Origin: Maritalea mobilis
GTDB lineage: Bacteria; Pseudomonadota; Alphaproteobacteria; Rhizobiales; Devosiaceae
NCBI RefSeq assembly: GCF_004363175.1
Contig: NZ_SNYR01000001.1
Coordinates: 186,001 to 250,000 of the forward strand
DNA length: 64,000 nucleotides
Direction: 5' to 3'
The notes below the pieces were generated by a model. That model ran no database searches and had not been told where the DNA came from. It saw only the letters and a list, made by a program, of their open reading frames with translations. Positions within the stretch are counted from its first letter, which is position 1. Each line of letters opens with the position of its first letter. A program made the translations under genes and the position numbers. Of this stretch, positions 44,065 through 53,470 are shown one piece after another.

Positions 44065-44888
44065 GCAAGCTCCTAGAAAATCCAGAGGCACAGCAAGAAG
44101 CTGACGATATGGAAGTGGCGCAGAGCGAAGCGCCCTTGATGGAACATTTGGTAGAATTGCGCCAAAGGCTGATTTATTCGCTGGCCGCAATCGCCGTATT
44201 GTTCGTCGTCTGCTTTTTCTTCGCAGGCCAAATTTTTAACGTGTTGCTTGGGCCGTTTGAACGGGCCGTTGGCAATATCGAAGATGTTGAACTGATCTAC
44301 ACAGCACCGCAAGAATTCTTCTTTACGCAGCTTAAAGTTGCACTGTTTTCCGCGATATTCTTGGCATTCCCCGTGATAGCCATTCAAATTTATCGTTTCA
44401 TTGCACCAGGGCTCTATAAGCGCGAACGCAAGGCATTCCTGCCATTTATGTTCGCCACGCCAATCCTATTTGTGCTGGGCGCAAGCCTCGTTTATTTCGG
44501 TGTGATGCCGCTGGCGCTGAAGTTCTTCATTTCATTGGAGCAAACAGGTTCCGGCCAAGCCTCCATTCAAATGGTCACGCGGGTTTCTGAATATCTGTCA
44601 TTGACCATGACATTGCTTTTGGCCTTTGGCTTTTGCTTCCAACTGCCTGTGGTGTTGGTTCTTTTGGCCAGTGCCGAATTGATCAGCTCCGACAATCTGA
44701 AAGCATGGCGGAAATACGCGATTGTGGCGATTTTGACCGTGGCTGCGTTCTTAACCCCGCCAGAACCCATGACCCAGATTGGCCTCGCGGTTCCAGTGTT
44801 TTTGCTCTATGAATTGTCAATCTTGGCCGTTCGGATGGTAGAGCGATCGCGCAAGCCTGTTGAAGCCGACACCGACTCAAGCAAATAA
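44061..44888 (+). CDS. tatC: Twin-arginine translocase subunit TatC
   Basis: This 275-residue membrane protein has six helices, with the conserved N-terminal segment PLMEHLVELRQRLIYSL and the periplasmic/helix stretch KRERKAFLPFMFATPILFVLG. The later helix carries FGFCFQLPVVLV, and TPPEPMTQIGLAVPVFLLYE matches the C-terminal part of the family. It is the core receptor of the Tat system. It forms an operon with tatA and tatB. Confidence 0.96.
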   Translation: MSKLLENPEAQQEADDMEVAQSEAPLMEHLVELRQRLIYSLAAIAVLFVVCFFFAGQIFNVLLGPFERAVGNIEDVELIYTAPQEFFFTQLKVALFSAIFLAFPVIAIQIYRFIAPGLYKRERKAFLPFMFATPILFVLGASLVYFGVMPLALKFFISLEQTGSGQASIQMVTRVSEYLSLTMTLLLAFGFCFQLPVVLVLLASAELISSDNLKAWRKYAIVAILTVAAFLTPPEPMTQIGLAVPVFLLYELSILAVRMVERSRKPVEADTDSSK

Positions 44889-44926
44889 TCAAAAATACCT
44901 AAACGGCAAAATGCCGGAGAAAAATG

Positions 44927-46204
44927 ATGTTCGATATTAAATGGATTCGCTCTAATCCAGACCTGTTTGACAATTCTTTGGCGCGTCGTGGCGTTGAGCC
45001 AATGGCAAATGCGCTGCTCGCATTGGATGATGAACGCAAGAAAACCGTTCAACAACTCAATGAATGGCAAGAAAAGCGCAACGCATCCTCCAAGCAAATC
45101 GGCCAGGCCAAAGCGCAAGGCGATGAAGAGAAGGCGCAAGCGCTTCTCGCTGAAGTCGCTGATTTGAAAGCAAAGGTTCAGGCAGGCGAAGAGCAAGAGC
45201 GGGAACAAACCGCAGAATTGAATCAAATTCTGGCTGGCGTGCCAAACCTGTTGCTCGATGATGTGCCTGATGGTGAAGATGAAGACGCCAATGTGGAGCG
45301 CCATAAAGTCGGCGAACCAAAGCGCTTTAACTTCGAACCGAAAGAACATTATGAGCTGGGCGAGGCCCTCGGCCATATGGACTTTGAAACAGCTGCCAAA
45401 ATTGCCGGTTCGCGTTTTGTGGTGCTGAAAAGCGATATTGCACGGCTGGAGCGAGCATTGGGTCAATATATGCTCGATCTGCACACGCGTGAGCATGGCT
45501 TTACTGAAGTTGTTGCGCCACTTTTGGTGCGACCAGAAGCATTGTTCGGCACAGGCCAATTGCCGAAATTTGCCGAAGATGCCTTTCAAACCACAGATGA
45601 TCGCTGGTTGATTCCAACCTCTGAAGTCTCGTTGACCAATTTGGTGCGTGAAAGCATGTTGAGCAAAGAAGAGTTGCCGCTGCGCTTCACCTCTTTGACC
45701 CCATGTTTCCGGTCAGAAGCCGGTTCTGCGGGGCGCGACACGCGCGGTATGCTGCGTCAGCACCAATTCTATAAAGTGGAAATGGTGGCAGTAACCACAC
45801 CTGACACATCGCTTGACGAGCATGAGCGCATGCTGGGCTGTGCCGAAGCCGTGATGAAAGGCCTCGAAATTCCATATCGTGTGATGCGCCTTTGCGCAGG
45901 CGATATGGGCGCCACCATGCAGCGCACCTACGATATTGAAGCTTGGTTGCCTGGCCAGAACACTTATCGCGAAATCTCTTCTGTATCTGTTGCAGGGGAT
46001 TATCAGGCGCGGCGTATGCAAGCGCGTTATCGCGATGAAGATGGCAAGCCTCAATATGTGCACACGCTGAACGGTTCAGGCGTGGCCACTGGCCGTGCCT
46101 TGATCGCGGTTATGGAAAACTATCAGCAAGAAGATGGTTCAATCGCCGTGCCAACAGTGTTGCAGCCTTATATGGGCGGCCAAACGGTGATTTCGGCGGA
46201 CTAA
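44927..46204 (+). CDS. serS: Seryl-tRNA synthetase
   Basis: This 425-residue class II synthetase has an N-terminal tRNA-binding coiled coil (about residues 30-100, rich in K, E, A and Q). Motif 2 is in [24 protein letters not shown] and motif 3 near [16 protein letters not shown]. It charges tRNA-Ser. Two tandem ATGs occur; the second (44927) is chosen because GGAG lies seven bases upstream. It is immediately followed by surE. Confidence 0.95.
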   Translation: MFDIKWIRSNPDLFDNSLARRGVEPMANALLALDDERKKTVQQLNEWQEKRNASSKQIGQAKAQGDEEKAQALLAEVADLKAKVQAGEEQEREQTAELNQILAGVPNLLLDDVPDGEDEDANVERHKVGEPKRFNFEPKEHYELGEALGHMDFETAAKIAGSRFVVLKSDIARLERALGQYMLDLHTREHGFTEVVAPLLVRPEALFGTGQLPKFAEDAFQTTDDRWLIPTSEVSLTNLVRESMLSKEELPLRFTSLTPCFRSEAGSAGRDTRGMLRQHQFYKVEMVAVTTPDTSLDEHERMLGCAEAVMKGLEIPYRVMRLCAGDMGATMQRTYDIEAWLPGQNTYREISSVSVAGDYQARRMQARYRDEDGKPQYVHTLNGSGVATGRALIAVMENYQQEDGSIAVPTVLQPYMGGQTVISAD

Positions 46205-46999
46205 ATGAAACCTAACCCGCGCATTTTGATCACAAATGATGACGGTGTGGACGCACCGGGCATCAAAGTGCTGGAACAAATTGCGCGGGAAATCTCGGAC
46301 GATGTGTGGGTTGTAGCTCCACAAACAAATCAATCCGGTGTCGGTCACAAATTCACGCTCGGCCAAGAGTTGGAAATCGAGCAACGCGATCAGCACATTT
46401 TCGCGGTCAATGGTTCCCCAGCTGATTGCATTGTCACTGGCATGACCCATTTGTTGAAAGACAATCCGGCAGAGATTGTTTTGTCTGGCGTCAATCGCGG
46501 TCAAAATATTGCTGATTTGGTCAATTGTTCCGGCACAGCTGCTGGCGCGCGAGAAGGGGCCTTGCAAGGGGCTTTGGGAATCGCTTTGAGCCAAAGCATG
46601 GATTTTTCCAACGAGCATTTGATCGAATGGGAATGTTCTGAGGCCTATGGCGCGCAAGTTGTGCAGCAGATCATCGAAACGGCCGAAGGCACCGAAACTT
46701 ATTACAATGTCAATTTCCCTCGCTGCACTGCAGATGAGGTGAGTGGCATTGAGGTCGTGCCTCATCAGCGATTCTCAACATCGCCATTTGAATATTATCC
46801 ATCCGACAATGCGGGCAAACATTTTGTGGCCATCTTGGAAACGCCAAAGCCACTCACACCAGAAGCAGATTGTGTTCGGTTGCTAGACCATAATGCGATC
46901 ACGGTCACACCGCTCTTGCTTCAACAAACGGATATGACAGAATTGAAACGCATCTCAGGCGCTTTTCAATTTTCAAAGGTCAATCCAAATGCAGGATGA
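46205..46999 (+). CDS. surE: 5'/3'-nucleotidase SurE
   Basis: This 264-residue metal-dependent nucleotidase/phosphatase opens ILITNDDGVDAPGI, with the metal-binding aspartates, and has PQTNQSGVGHKFT and VLSGVNRGQNIADLVNCSGT. It hydrolyses nucleoside monophosphates. Its ATG follows the serS stop without a gap and its end overlaps pcm by 11 bases, so the three are translated from one message. Confidence 0.95.
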   Translation: MKPNPRILITNDDGVDAPGIKVLEQIAREISDDVWVVAPQTNQSGVGHKFTLGQELEIEQRDQHIFAVNGSPADCIVTGMTHLLKDNPAEIVLSGVNRGQNIADLVNCSGTAAGAREGALQGALGIALSQSMDFSNEHLIEWECSEAYGAQVVQQIIETAEGTETYYNVNFPRCTADEVSGIEVVPHQRFSTSPFEYYPSDNAGKHFVAILETPKPLTPEADCVRLLDHNAITVTPLLLQQTDMTELKRISGAFQFSKVNPNAG

Positions 47000-47651
47000 T
47001 GAACCGCTAAATTTAGAATGGGCCAAAGCCTCGCTGGTGCTCAGCCTGCGCCAAAAGGGCATTACCCAGCGTGCCGTGGTGAACGCCCTTGAAAGCACAC
47101 CGCATGAACTGTTCCTGCCTGCAGATTATGCCGAATATGCCTATAAGGATTGTGCATTGCCCATAGAGTGCGGGCAGTCGATGACATCGCCTGTCAAAGT
47201 CGCGCACATGCTCTCTAAATTGCAATTCGACGAGACTTTGCCAAAAATTTTGGAGGTGGGCACCGGTTCTGGCTATGCCACCGCTTTGCTTTCTCGATTC
47301 GCCAAACGTGTATTTACCATTGAAAAATATGGCACCTTGTTGCGCTTGGCGCAGGAGAGGTGGGAGCATTTAAAGCTTTCAAACATTGTCAGCCAACATG
47401 GCGATGGCCTAACGGGGTGGGAATTGCAAAGCCCGTTTGACCGGATCATCCTCACAGGCTCAGTGCAGCAAGTGCCGCGGCAATTGCTTGACCAGCTGGT
47501 GGATGGCGGGCTTTTGCTGGCGCCAGTCGGTGCGCCAAACGAATTGCAGCAGCTCACGCGATATGAGCGATTGGGCGATCAATTTGTTGAAGATGTGGTC
47601 GGCACAATCAGATTAGCACCATTGTTGAGCGGAAAATCTCAAACTCTTTAA
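46989..47651 (+). CDS. pcm: Protein-L-isoaspartate O-methyltransferase
   Basis: This 220-residue enzyme repairs isoaspartyl residues with SAM. The SAM motif KILEVGTGSGYATALLSRF is canonical, with QSMTSP (substrate loop) before it and DRIILTGSVQQVP after. It follows surE and precedes nlpD, the same order as in E. coli. A less canonical relative lies at 24483. Confidence 0.92.
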   Translation: MQDDEPLNLEWAKASLVLSLRQKGITQRAVVNALESTPHELFLPADYAEYAYKDCALPIECGQSMTSPVKVAHMLSKLQFDETLPKILEVGTGSGYATALLSRFAKRVFTIEKYGTLLRLAQERWEHLKLSNIVSQHGDGLTGWELQSPFDRIILTGSVQQVPRQLLDQLVDGGLLLAPVGAPNELQQLTRYERLGDQFVEDVVGTIRLAPLLSGKSQTL

Positions 47652-47704
47652 ACTCCCCTTTACCTTAATGAATTTATATTGGGTTGAGTAAAGTTGTATT
47701 GAGT

Positions 47705-49093
47705 ATGAGTAAAACCATGATTGTGCGCCAAAAATCACGGCTGTTGAAAAACAGCGTTGCCCTTGTCACCACATTGGGCGTCGCCGGAATTCTGGCAGGT
47801 TGCACCACAGCCCGATCACCCTTCGTGGCACAAGGGCCGTTGGTTACCAATTCCGTGAATACGGCTCAAAATGCAGATTTAAATCAAGCCATGCCTTCCG
47901 CTATCGGTGCGTTGCCCAACAGCAACCCAACATCGCCAGCGCCAGTGCGTGTTGCGCAAAACACCAATGCGCCATTCACGCCTCCGGCTGATGTGGGCGG
48001 TTCTTATGGCAGCACATATCCAACAAATTCAGGGTCACAAGATCCACTTTTAGCGGGCAATTATCCGCAGACACAGGCGTCTAACTCTAATTTCGGCAAT
48101 GTGGCCGCAGCACCGTCTCAGGTTTCGCAGCAACCTTTGCCTAGTTTGTCACCACTTCCAGTAAAGAGTACCACCACCATGACAGCGTCTACTTCGCCTG
48201 CCGAAATTCAGACACAGCCGCAAACTTTGCAGCCTCCCGCAACGCAAACCGCAGCCACACCGCGCTTGGTGCCGGAAAATGCGTTTATGCACAAAATCGA
48301 AGCTGGCGAATCGCTTTACGTGATTGCGCGCCGCTATGATGTGACACCGCAGGCGATTGTTACCGCCAACGGTTTGGCGTCAGCAGATCGTATCTTTGTT
48401 GGTCAGGAATTGATCATTCCAGGTCGCCCGGATCTGATTGCGCAAAAAGCGCCAGCACCACAAAAAGTGGCCGAAGCTGCGCCGCAAACCCAAGTGAGCC
48501 AAGTGCAAAGCGATGCACCGCAATCCAGCCCAACGCCAATCGCGCGTCCACAAGGGCTGAAAGTTGCTGCAGCACCAACACAAACTCAAGTGCAACAGCC
48601 AAAGCCGCAAGCCGCAGCGCCAAAGCAAGTTGAAACAAAGCCAGCGCCACAGCCTCAGCAAGAAGAGATTAAAACAGCGTCCGTGCCGCAAGCTCAAATT
48701 ACAGCGACACCCCAAGCGCAGCCGCAATCTCAAGGCTTTCGCTGGCCTGTTTCTGGTCGCATGATCCAAGATTTTAAAGCGTCCAAAAACACTGGCATCA
48801 ATATTGAAGCACCAGAAGGCACTTCAGTAAAAGCTGCTGATGCGGGCACTGTGATTTACACTGGCAACGCCGTTGAGGGATACGGCAACCTTGTGTTGAT
48901 CAAACACCCGAATGGTTATGTGTCAGCTTATGCGCACCTGAAAGACATCAGCGTGAGCAAGGGCACAAATGTTGGCCGTGGCGATCAAATCGGCTCTGTG
49001 GGCCTAACCGGCTCCGTTGCCCGCCCACAATTGCACTTTGAATTGCGCAAAGGTGCAACGCCAGTTGATCCGGCACCACTGTTGGTCAGCTAA
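47705..49093 (+). CDS. nlpD: NlpD-like lipoprotein (LysM and degenerate LytM/M23 domain)
   Basis: This 462-residue lipoprotein has lipobox LAGC with the lipidated cysteine at residue 33, a long P/Q/A/T-rich linker, a LysM domain (about 195-240, KIEAGESLYVIARRYDVTPQAI) that binds peptidoglycan, another linker, and a C-terminal LytM domain (about 355-457). The first metal motif of active M23 enzymes (HxGxD) reads NTGINIE here, while the later LHFEL histidine remains. It is thus probably an activator of an amidase rather than a hydrolase, as NlpD is. The surE-pcm-nlpD order supports the name. Confidence 0.88.
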   Translation: MSKTMIVRQKSRLLKNSVALVTTLGVAGILAGCTTARSPFVAQGPLVTNSVNTAQNADLNQAMPSAIGALPNSNPTSPAPVRVAQNTNAPFTPPADVGGSYGSTYPTNSGSQDPLLAGNYPQTQASNSNFGNVAAAPSQVSQQPLPSLSPLPVKSTTTMTASTSPAEIQTQPQTLQPPATQTAATPRLVPENAFMHKIEAGESLYVIARRYDVTPQAIVTANGLASADRIFVGQELIIPGRPDLIAQKAPAPQKVAEAAPQTQVSQVQSDAPQSSPTPIARPQGLKVAAAPTQTQVQQPKPQAAAPKQVETKPAPQPQQEEIKTASVPQAQITATPQAQPQSQGFRWPVSGRMIQDFKASKNTGINIEAPEGTSVKAADAGTVIYTGNAVEGYGNLVLIKHPNGYVSAYAHLKDISVSKGTNVGRGDQIGSVGLTGSVARPQLHFELRKGATPVDPAPLLVS

Positions 49094-49128
49094 CATCAGC
49101 AAAGTCTGATTGATCTAAAAGAAATTTG

Positions 49129-49160
49129 AGGGCGCGTCAGTTAATGGCGCGCCCTTTTTT
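49129..49160. terminator. Terminator after nlpD, overlapping the DUF815 stop
   Basis: AGGGCGCG (49129-49136) pairs with CGCGCCCT (49148-49155) over an 11-base loop, followed by TTTTT on the plus strand. The stop codon of the convergent DUF815 gene lies in the loop. Confidence 0.85.
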
Positions 49161-50003
49161 ACCTGCTAAATGCCGCACAAACTGAATGGCCACGCGGCCA
49201 GAGCGAGAACCACGTGTTTGCGCCCACTCTATGGCTTGCGCCCGAATGTTTTCCGGCGTTTCTTCAATGCCATAGTAAGCACAATAGCCATTGATCATTT
49301 CAAGGAATGTGTCTTGGTCGCAATTGTGGAATCCGATCCAAAGACCAAACCGATCAGATAGAGAAATCTTTTCATCATTGGCTTCATTTGAATGGATCGC
49401 CGCGCGCGCCTCATTGTCGATCATATCTCGTGCAATCAAGTGGCGACGGTTTGAAGTGGCATAAAACAACACATTCTTGGGTCGGCCTTCCAACCCGCCA
49501 TCCAGCACCGTTTTCAGTGCCTTATAGTCAGTTTCTTCCCGGTCGAACGACAAATCGTCGCAATACACCAAAAATTGAGCGTCATGCACCGCCAGTTTGC
49601 GCATCAATTCGGGCAGGGTAGAGATGTCTTCCCGATGAATTTCCACCAGAATAAGACGCTTAATCTCAGCATCATTTTTGCCGCGTGCATTGATCTCGCC
49701 GTGGATGGCCTTGACGATGGAGCTTTTGCCCATGCCTTTGGCGCCCCAAAGCAATGCATTGTTGGCGCCCAAGCCCTTGGCGAACTGTAAGCTATTGTCC
49801 AGCAATGTCTTTTTCTGCGGCTCAATACCTTGCAACAAGTCCAGTTCAACGCGATTTACATTCACCACTGGCAGCAATTGACCGGCGCCGCCTTCCCATT
49901 GATAAGCATTGGCGTCTGTAATCTTCACTTTTTCGCTGCTGGGGCGGCTGGCCAACACGCGCAAGGACTGCGCAATATCTGCCAAGAACTCTTTTAATTT
50001 CAT
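49137..50003 (-). CDS. DUF815 AAA-type ATPase
   Basis: This 288-residue protein has Walker A WGAKGMGKSS (86-95) and Walker B FLVYCDDLSF (D149 and D150), followed by a sensor-like FYATSNRRHLIARD and a C-terminal lid segment (GSRSGRVAIQFVRHLAG). It matches the uncharacterised DUF815 ATP-binding family. The N-terminal 45 residues include a small helical part. Its partner is unknown. It is convergent with nlpD and divergent from yajC, with about 157 bases between starts, a site I recall as conserved in related genomes. Confidence 0.88.
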   Translation of the reverse strand: MKLKEFLADIAQSLRVLASRPSSEKVKITDANAYQWEGGAGQLLPVVNVNRVELDLLQGIEPQKKTLLDNSLQFAKGLGANNALLWGAKGMGKSSIVKAIHGEINARGKNDAEIKRLILVEIHREDISTLPELMRKLAVHDAQFLVYCDDLSFDREETDYKALKTVLDGGLEGRPKNVLFYATSNRRHLIARDMIDNEARAAIHSNEANDEKISLSDRFGLWIGFHNCDQDTFLEMINGYCAYYGIEETPENIRAQAIEWAQTRGSRSGRVAIQFVRHLAGKKGRAIN

Positions 50004-50160
50004 TTTTGCTCCAAACTGGTGAAAAAGGTGGGGTTTTCACTTTGCATTTCAAAAATCCCCCCTATATATTCCGGCAAAACCAAACCAACCCGTGGCTTGG
50101 GTTTTGGCGCAGATTATGTGAAATCTGTCTTCAACAAAAGCCACATCAAGGAGTATCCGT

Positions 50161-50499
50161 ATGTTTGTTTCACCCGCATTTGCTCAGGCTGCAGGCGCAC
50201 CAGGTGCCGCTGACTATTTGACCAGCTTGATGCCAATCTTGTTGATCATTCCAATTTTCTATTTTCTGATCATTCGCCCGCAGCAAAAGCGCGTGAAAGA
50301 ACAGCAATCAATGTTGGAAGCCATTCGCCGTAACGATGTGATCGTGACCAATGGTGGCCTTGTGGGCAAAGTGACCCGCGTTAAAGACGACAATGAGCTT
50401 GAAGTTGAATTGGCTGAAAATGTACGGGTTAAAGTTGTCCGTTCAATGGTGGCAGACGTGCGCACCAAAGCTGAGCCTGTTAACGACAACAAAAAATAA
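50161..50499 (+). CDS. yajC: Preprotein translocase subunit YajC
   Basis: This 112-residue single-pass membrane protein has a helix at about residues 25-42 (MPILLIIPIFYFLIIRPQQKR) followed by the conserved cytoplasmic part VKEQQSMLEAIRRNDVIVTNGGLVGKV. It associates with SecDF. The start has GGAG. It precedes secDF by 32 bases. Confidence 0.95.
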   Translation: MFVSPAFAQAAGAPGAADYLTSLMPILLIIPIFYFLIIRPQQKRVKEQQSMLEAIRRNDVIVTNGGLVGKVTRVKDDNELEVELAENVRVKVVRSMVADVRTKAEPVNDNKK

Positions 50500-50531
50500 T
50501 TCTTGAAACGCGAACGCTAGGTTTTCTTGCG

Positions 50532-53075
50532 ATGCTAAATTCATCTCCACTACGCGCTACCCTGATTGTTTTGGTGGCGCTTGCCGGCATTTTGTTCACA
50601 TTGCCCAACTTTGTTGCGCCTTCAACGCTGAATAATCTGCCAGACTGGATGCCGAAAAAACAAATCGTGCTGGGGCTGGATTTGCAGGGCGGGTCTCACT
50701 TGCTGTTGGAAGTGAACCGCGAGGAAATTGTTAGCGAGCGCGTGAAAGAATTGCGGCGCGAGTCGCGTTCAATCTTGGCGAATGACAACGGTATTGGCCA
50801 CTTGATCCGCACTGAGGGCGCTAAGCTCACCATCGAATTGACCGATGCTGAAAACATGCAGACTGCTCTCAATGCGTTGCAAGAGCTTGATGTGCCTTTG
50901 TCTCAGGCCCTTGGCGGCGTTGGTGGTGTTGATGAAATGATCATCGGCCAAGCTGGCGACAAGCAAATCACCATTGAGTTGACCGAAGAGGGCATCTCAG
51001 AGCGTTTGTCATCAGTTGTCGCGCAGTCAATTGAAGTTGTGCGTCGTCGGGTAGACGAACTGGGCACAACCGAACCGACCATTCAGCGCCAGGGCAATGA
51101 CCGTATTTTGGTTCAAGTGCCAGGCTTTGACGATTCTGAGCGCCTGAAAGACGTTATATCAAAAACAGCGCGTTTGACCTTCCACATGGTGCACCCAAGC
51201 ATGAGTGCAGCGCAGGCCAAAATCCAAGGCTTGCCAGATGGCACTATGATCTTGCCAAGCCAAGATGGTGGCGAAGAATTGCTGTTTGAAGAAGTGGCCA
51301 TTGGCGGCGAGTCTTTGGTTGATTCTCAGCCCGGCTTTGATCCGCAAACCAGCGCACCAATCGTTTCTTTCCGCTTCGACACTCGTGGCGGCGTGAAATT
51401 TGCTGAAATTACTGCAGCCAATATCGGTAAACGTTTTGCCGTTGTGTTGGACAATCAGGTGATCACAGCACCTGTTATCAACTCAGCAATTCCTGGCGGT
51501 TCAGGCCAAATTTTTGGTAACTTCACTGCGGAAAGCGCGAATGATCTGGCCGTATTGCTGCGGGCAGGTGCGTTGCCAGCCACATTGGACATTATTGAAG
51601 AACGCTCTGTTGGCCCAAGCCTTGGTGCAGACAGTGTGGCTGCAGGTGAAACCGCAGGCCTTGTCGGCGGCATCATGGTCATCATCTTCATGATTTTGGC
51701 TTACGGCACATTTGGTATTTTCGCCAACGTCTCACTCCTGATCAACGTTACCTTGATCTTGGGTGCGCTGTCGCTCTTGGGTGCAACGCTTACGCTGCCG
51801 GGTATTGCAGGTATCGTTTTGACCATCGGTATGGCCGTTGATGCGAACGTTTTGATTTATGAGCGTATTCGCGAAGAAAAACGCGCAGGCCGTTCGCCAA
51901 TTCAAGCAATTGAAGCAGGTTTCCAACGCGCCTTTACCACCATTTTGGATGCGAACGTCACCACATTGATCGCTGCGGCCATCTTGTTCTTCTTGGGTTC
52001 AGGCCCAATTCGCGGCTTCGCGGTCACTTTGGCGATTGGTATCATCACCACCTTGTTCACCGCTTATATTCTGACACAGTTCATGATTTCAAAGTGGTAT
52101 GCACGTCGTCGTCCAAAAGAGTTGAAAATTGCTTTGTTCAACTTCTTCCCAGAAGATTTGACCTTGAAGTTCATGAAGGTGCGTAAGATCGCATTTGCCT
52201 TCTCACTTGTCTTGATCGTTGGTTCCATGGGCTTGTTCGCCACAAAAGGCTTGAATTTGGGTATCGACTTTAAAGGCGGCTCGTCTATCGAAGTCCAATC
52301 TACTGAAGGTCCGGCCGATATCGCGCAACTGCGCGAAATTGTAGGCGCGTTAGACCTTGGCGATGTGCAGGTTCAAGAATTCGGTACTGATGTGGATGTA
52401 TTGATCCGCGTTGAAACCCAGCCAGGTGGCGATGTGGCGCAGCAAGAAGCGGTAACCAAGGTTATCGAAGCTGTGGAAGTTGAAGGCTATGAAAAGCGCC
52501 GCTCTGAGGTGGTTGGCCCAACCGTTTCTGGTGAACTGGCCACAACCGGCACACTTGCCGTTGTCGCCGCCATTGTTGCGGTTCTTGGCTATATCTGGAT
52601 GCGGTTTGAGTGGCAGTTTGCCTTGGGTGCTGTTGCCGCCTTGGTGCACGACGTGCTGTTGACCATTGGTCTTTTTGCCATCACTGGTCTGGAGTTTAAT
52701 CTGGCCTCAATCGCGGCCATTCTGACGATCGTGGGTTACTCGCTCAACGATACGGTGGTGATTTACGACCGTGTGCGGGAGAATCTGCGCAAATATCGTA
52801 AGATGAGCATTCCAGACTTGCTGGACATGTCCGTCAACCAGACATTGTCACGGACCATCCTGACATCGATCACCACATTGCTGGCTCTTGGCGCGCTTGT
52901 CGTGTTTGGCGGCGAAGTGATCCGCAGCTTTACCATTGCGATGGCTTGGGGCGTGCTCGTGGGCACATACTCCACCATCTTCGTGGCGTCACCATTGCTC
53001 ATCAACTTCAATCTAACTGCCCGTAAAGAGCCAGTGAAGAAAGAAGAGCGCCGCGCAGATGGCGCATCGGTGTAG
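50532..53075 (+). CDS. secDF: Fused protein-export membrane protein SecDF
   Basis: This 847-residue fusion of SecD and SecF drives late steps of Sec export with the proton gradient. The SecD part has LGLDLQGGSHLLLEV (residues 48-61) and the large periplasmic P1 domain to about residue 370, followed by six helices, with GMAVDANVLIYERIREE. The SecF part starts near residue 545, with the matching LGIDFKGGSSIEV around 575-587 and SLNDTVVIYDRVRENLR. No stop lies between the halves, so the fusion is genuine. It is followed by the NDUFAF3-like gene after two bases. Confidence 0.95.
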   Translation: MLNSSPLRATLIVLVALAGILFTLPNFVAPSTLNNLPDWMPKKQIVLGLDLQGGSHLLLEVNREEIVSERVKELRRESRSILANDNGIGHLIRTEGAKLTIELTDAENMQTALNALQELDVPLSQALGGVGGVDEMIIGQAGDKQITIELTEEGISERLSSVVAQSIEVVRRRVDELGTTEPTIQRQGNDRILVQVPGFDDSERLKDVISKTARLTFHMVHPSMSAAQAKIQGLPDGTMILPSQDGGEELLFEEVAIGGESLVDSQPGFDPQTSAPIVSFRFDTRGGVKFAEITAANIGKRFAVVLDNQVITAPVINSAIPGGSGQIFGNFTAESANDLAVLLRAGALPATLDIIEERSVGPSLGADSVAAGETAGLVGGIMVIIFMILAYGTFGIFANVSLLINVTLILGALSLLGATLTLPGIAGIVLTIGMAVDANVLIYERIREEKRAGRSPIQAIEAGFQRAFTTILDANVTTLIAAAILFFLGSGPIRGFAVTLAIGIITTLFTAYILTQFMISKWYARRRPKELKIALFNFFPEDLTLKFMKVRKIAFAFSLVLIVGSMGLFATKGLNLGIDFKGGSSIEVQSTEGPADIAQLREIVGALDLGDVQVQEFGTDVDVLIRVETQPGGDVAQQEAVTKVIEAVEVEGYEKRRSEVVGPTVSGELATTGTLAVVAAIVAVLGYIWMRFEWQFALGAVAALVHDVLLTIGLFAITGLEFNLASIAAILTIVGYSLNDTVVIYDRVRENLRKYRKMSIPDLLDMSVNQTLSRTILTSITTLLALGALVVFGGEVIRSFTIAMAWGVLVGTYSTIFVASPLLINFNLTARKEPVKKEERRADGASV

Positions 53076-53077
53076 TC

Positions 53078-53470
53078 TTGACCTCGCAAGAAGGTAGCGG
53101 CTTTCTAAAATATCAAGTTCCCATTGACGCTTATGGCAATGGGGGCTTCCGCTTTGCGGATATGTCGCACAAAGGCTCGTTGCTGTGCTTGCCCTCCGGC
53201 ATGCACAGTTGGGCCGTGTCTGACGCAAGTGAAATCACCCATGCCAGCTTGGAAAAAGTCTGGGCTGAAACCGACCAAATTGATGTTCTGTTTGTGGGCA
53301 CTGGCGACCAATTGCTTGTGCTTGAAAAGCCGATCAAACAAGCCGGACGTGAGCTAAACATCATCACCGAACCTATGAGCACTGGCGCCGCTGCACGTAC
53401 ATATAATGTGCTGTTGGGGGAAAAACGAGCGGTAGCCGCTGCGTTGTTGGCAGTTGAGCGTGGGAAATGA
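53078..53470 (+). CDS. Mth938-domain protein, NDUFAF3-like
   Basis: This 130-residue protein of the Mth938/DUF498 fold has YGNGGFRFADMSHKGSLLCLPSGMHSW and then DVLFVGTGDQL. Mitochondrial NDUFAF3 is its eukaryotic relative and an early complex I assembly factor. The start is a TTG at 53078, because no ATG is available before the conserved domain; there is no clear binding site, so it may be coupled to secDF. It overlaps the next gene by four bases (ATGA). Confidence 0.83.
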   Translation: MTSQEGSGFLKYQVPIDAYGNGGFRFADMSHKGSLLCLPSGMHSWAVSDASEITHASLEKVWAETDQIDVLFVGTGDQLLVLEKPIKQAGRELNIITEPMSTGAAARTYNVLLGEKRAVAAALLAVERGK

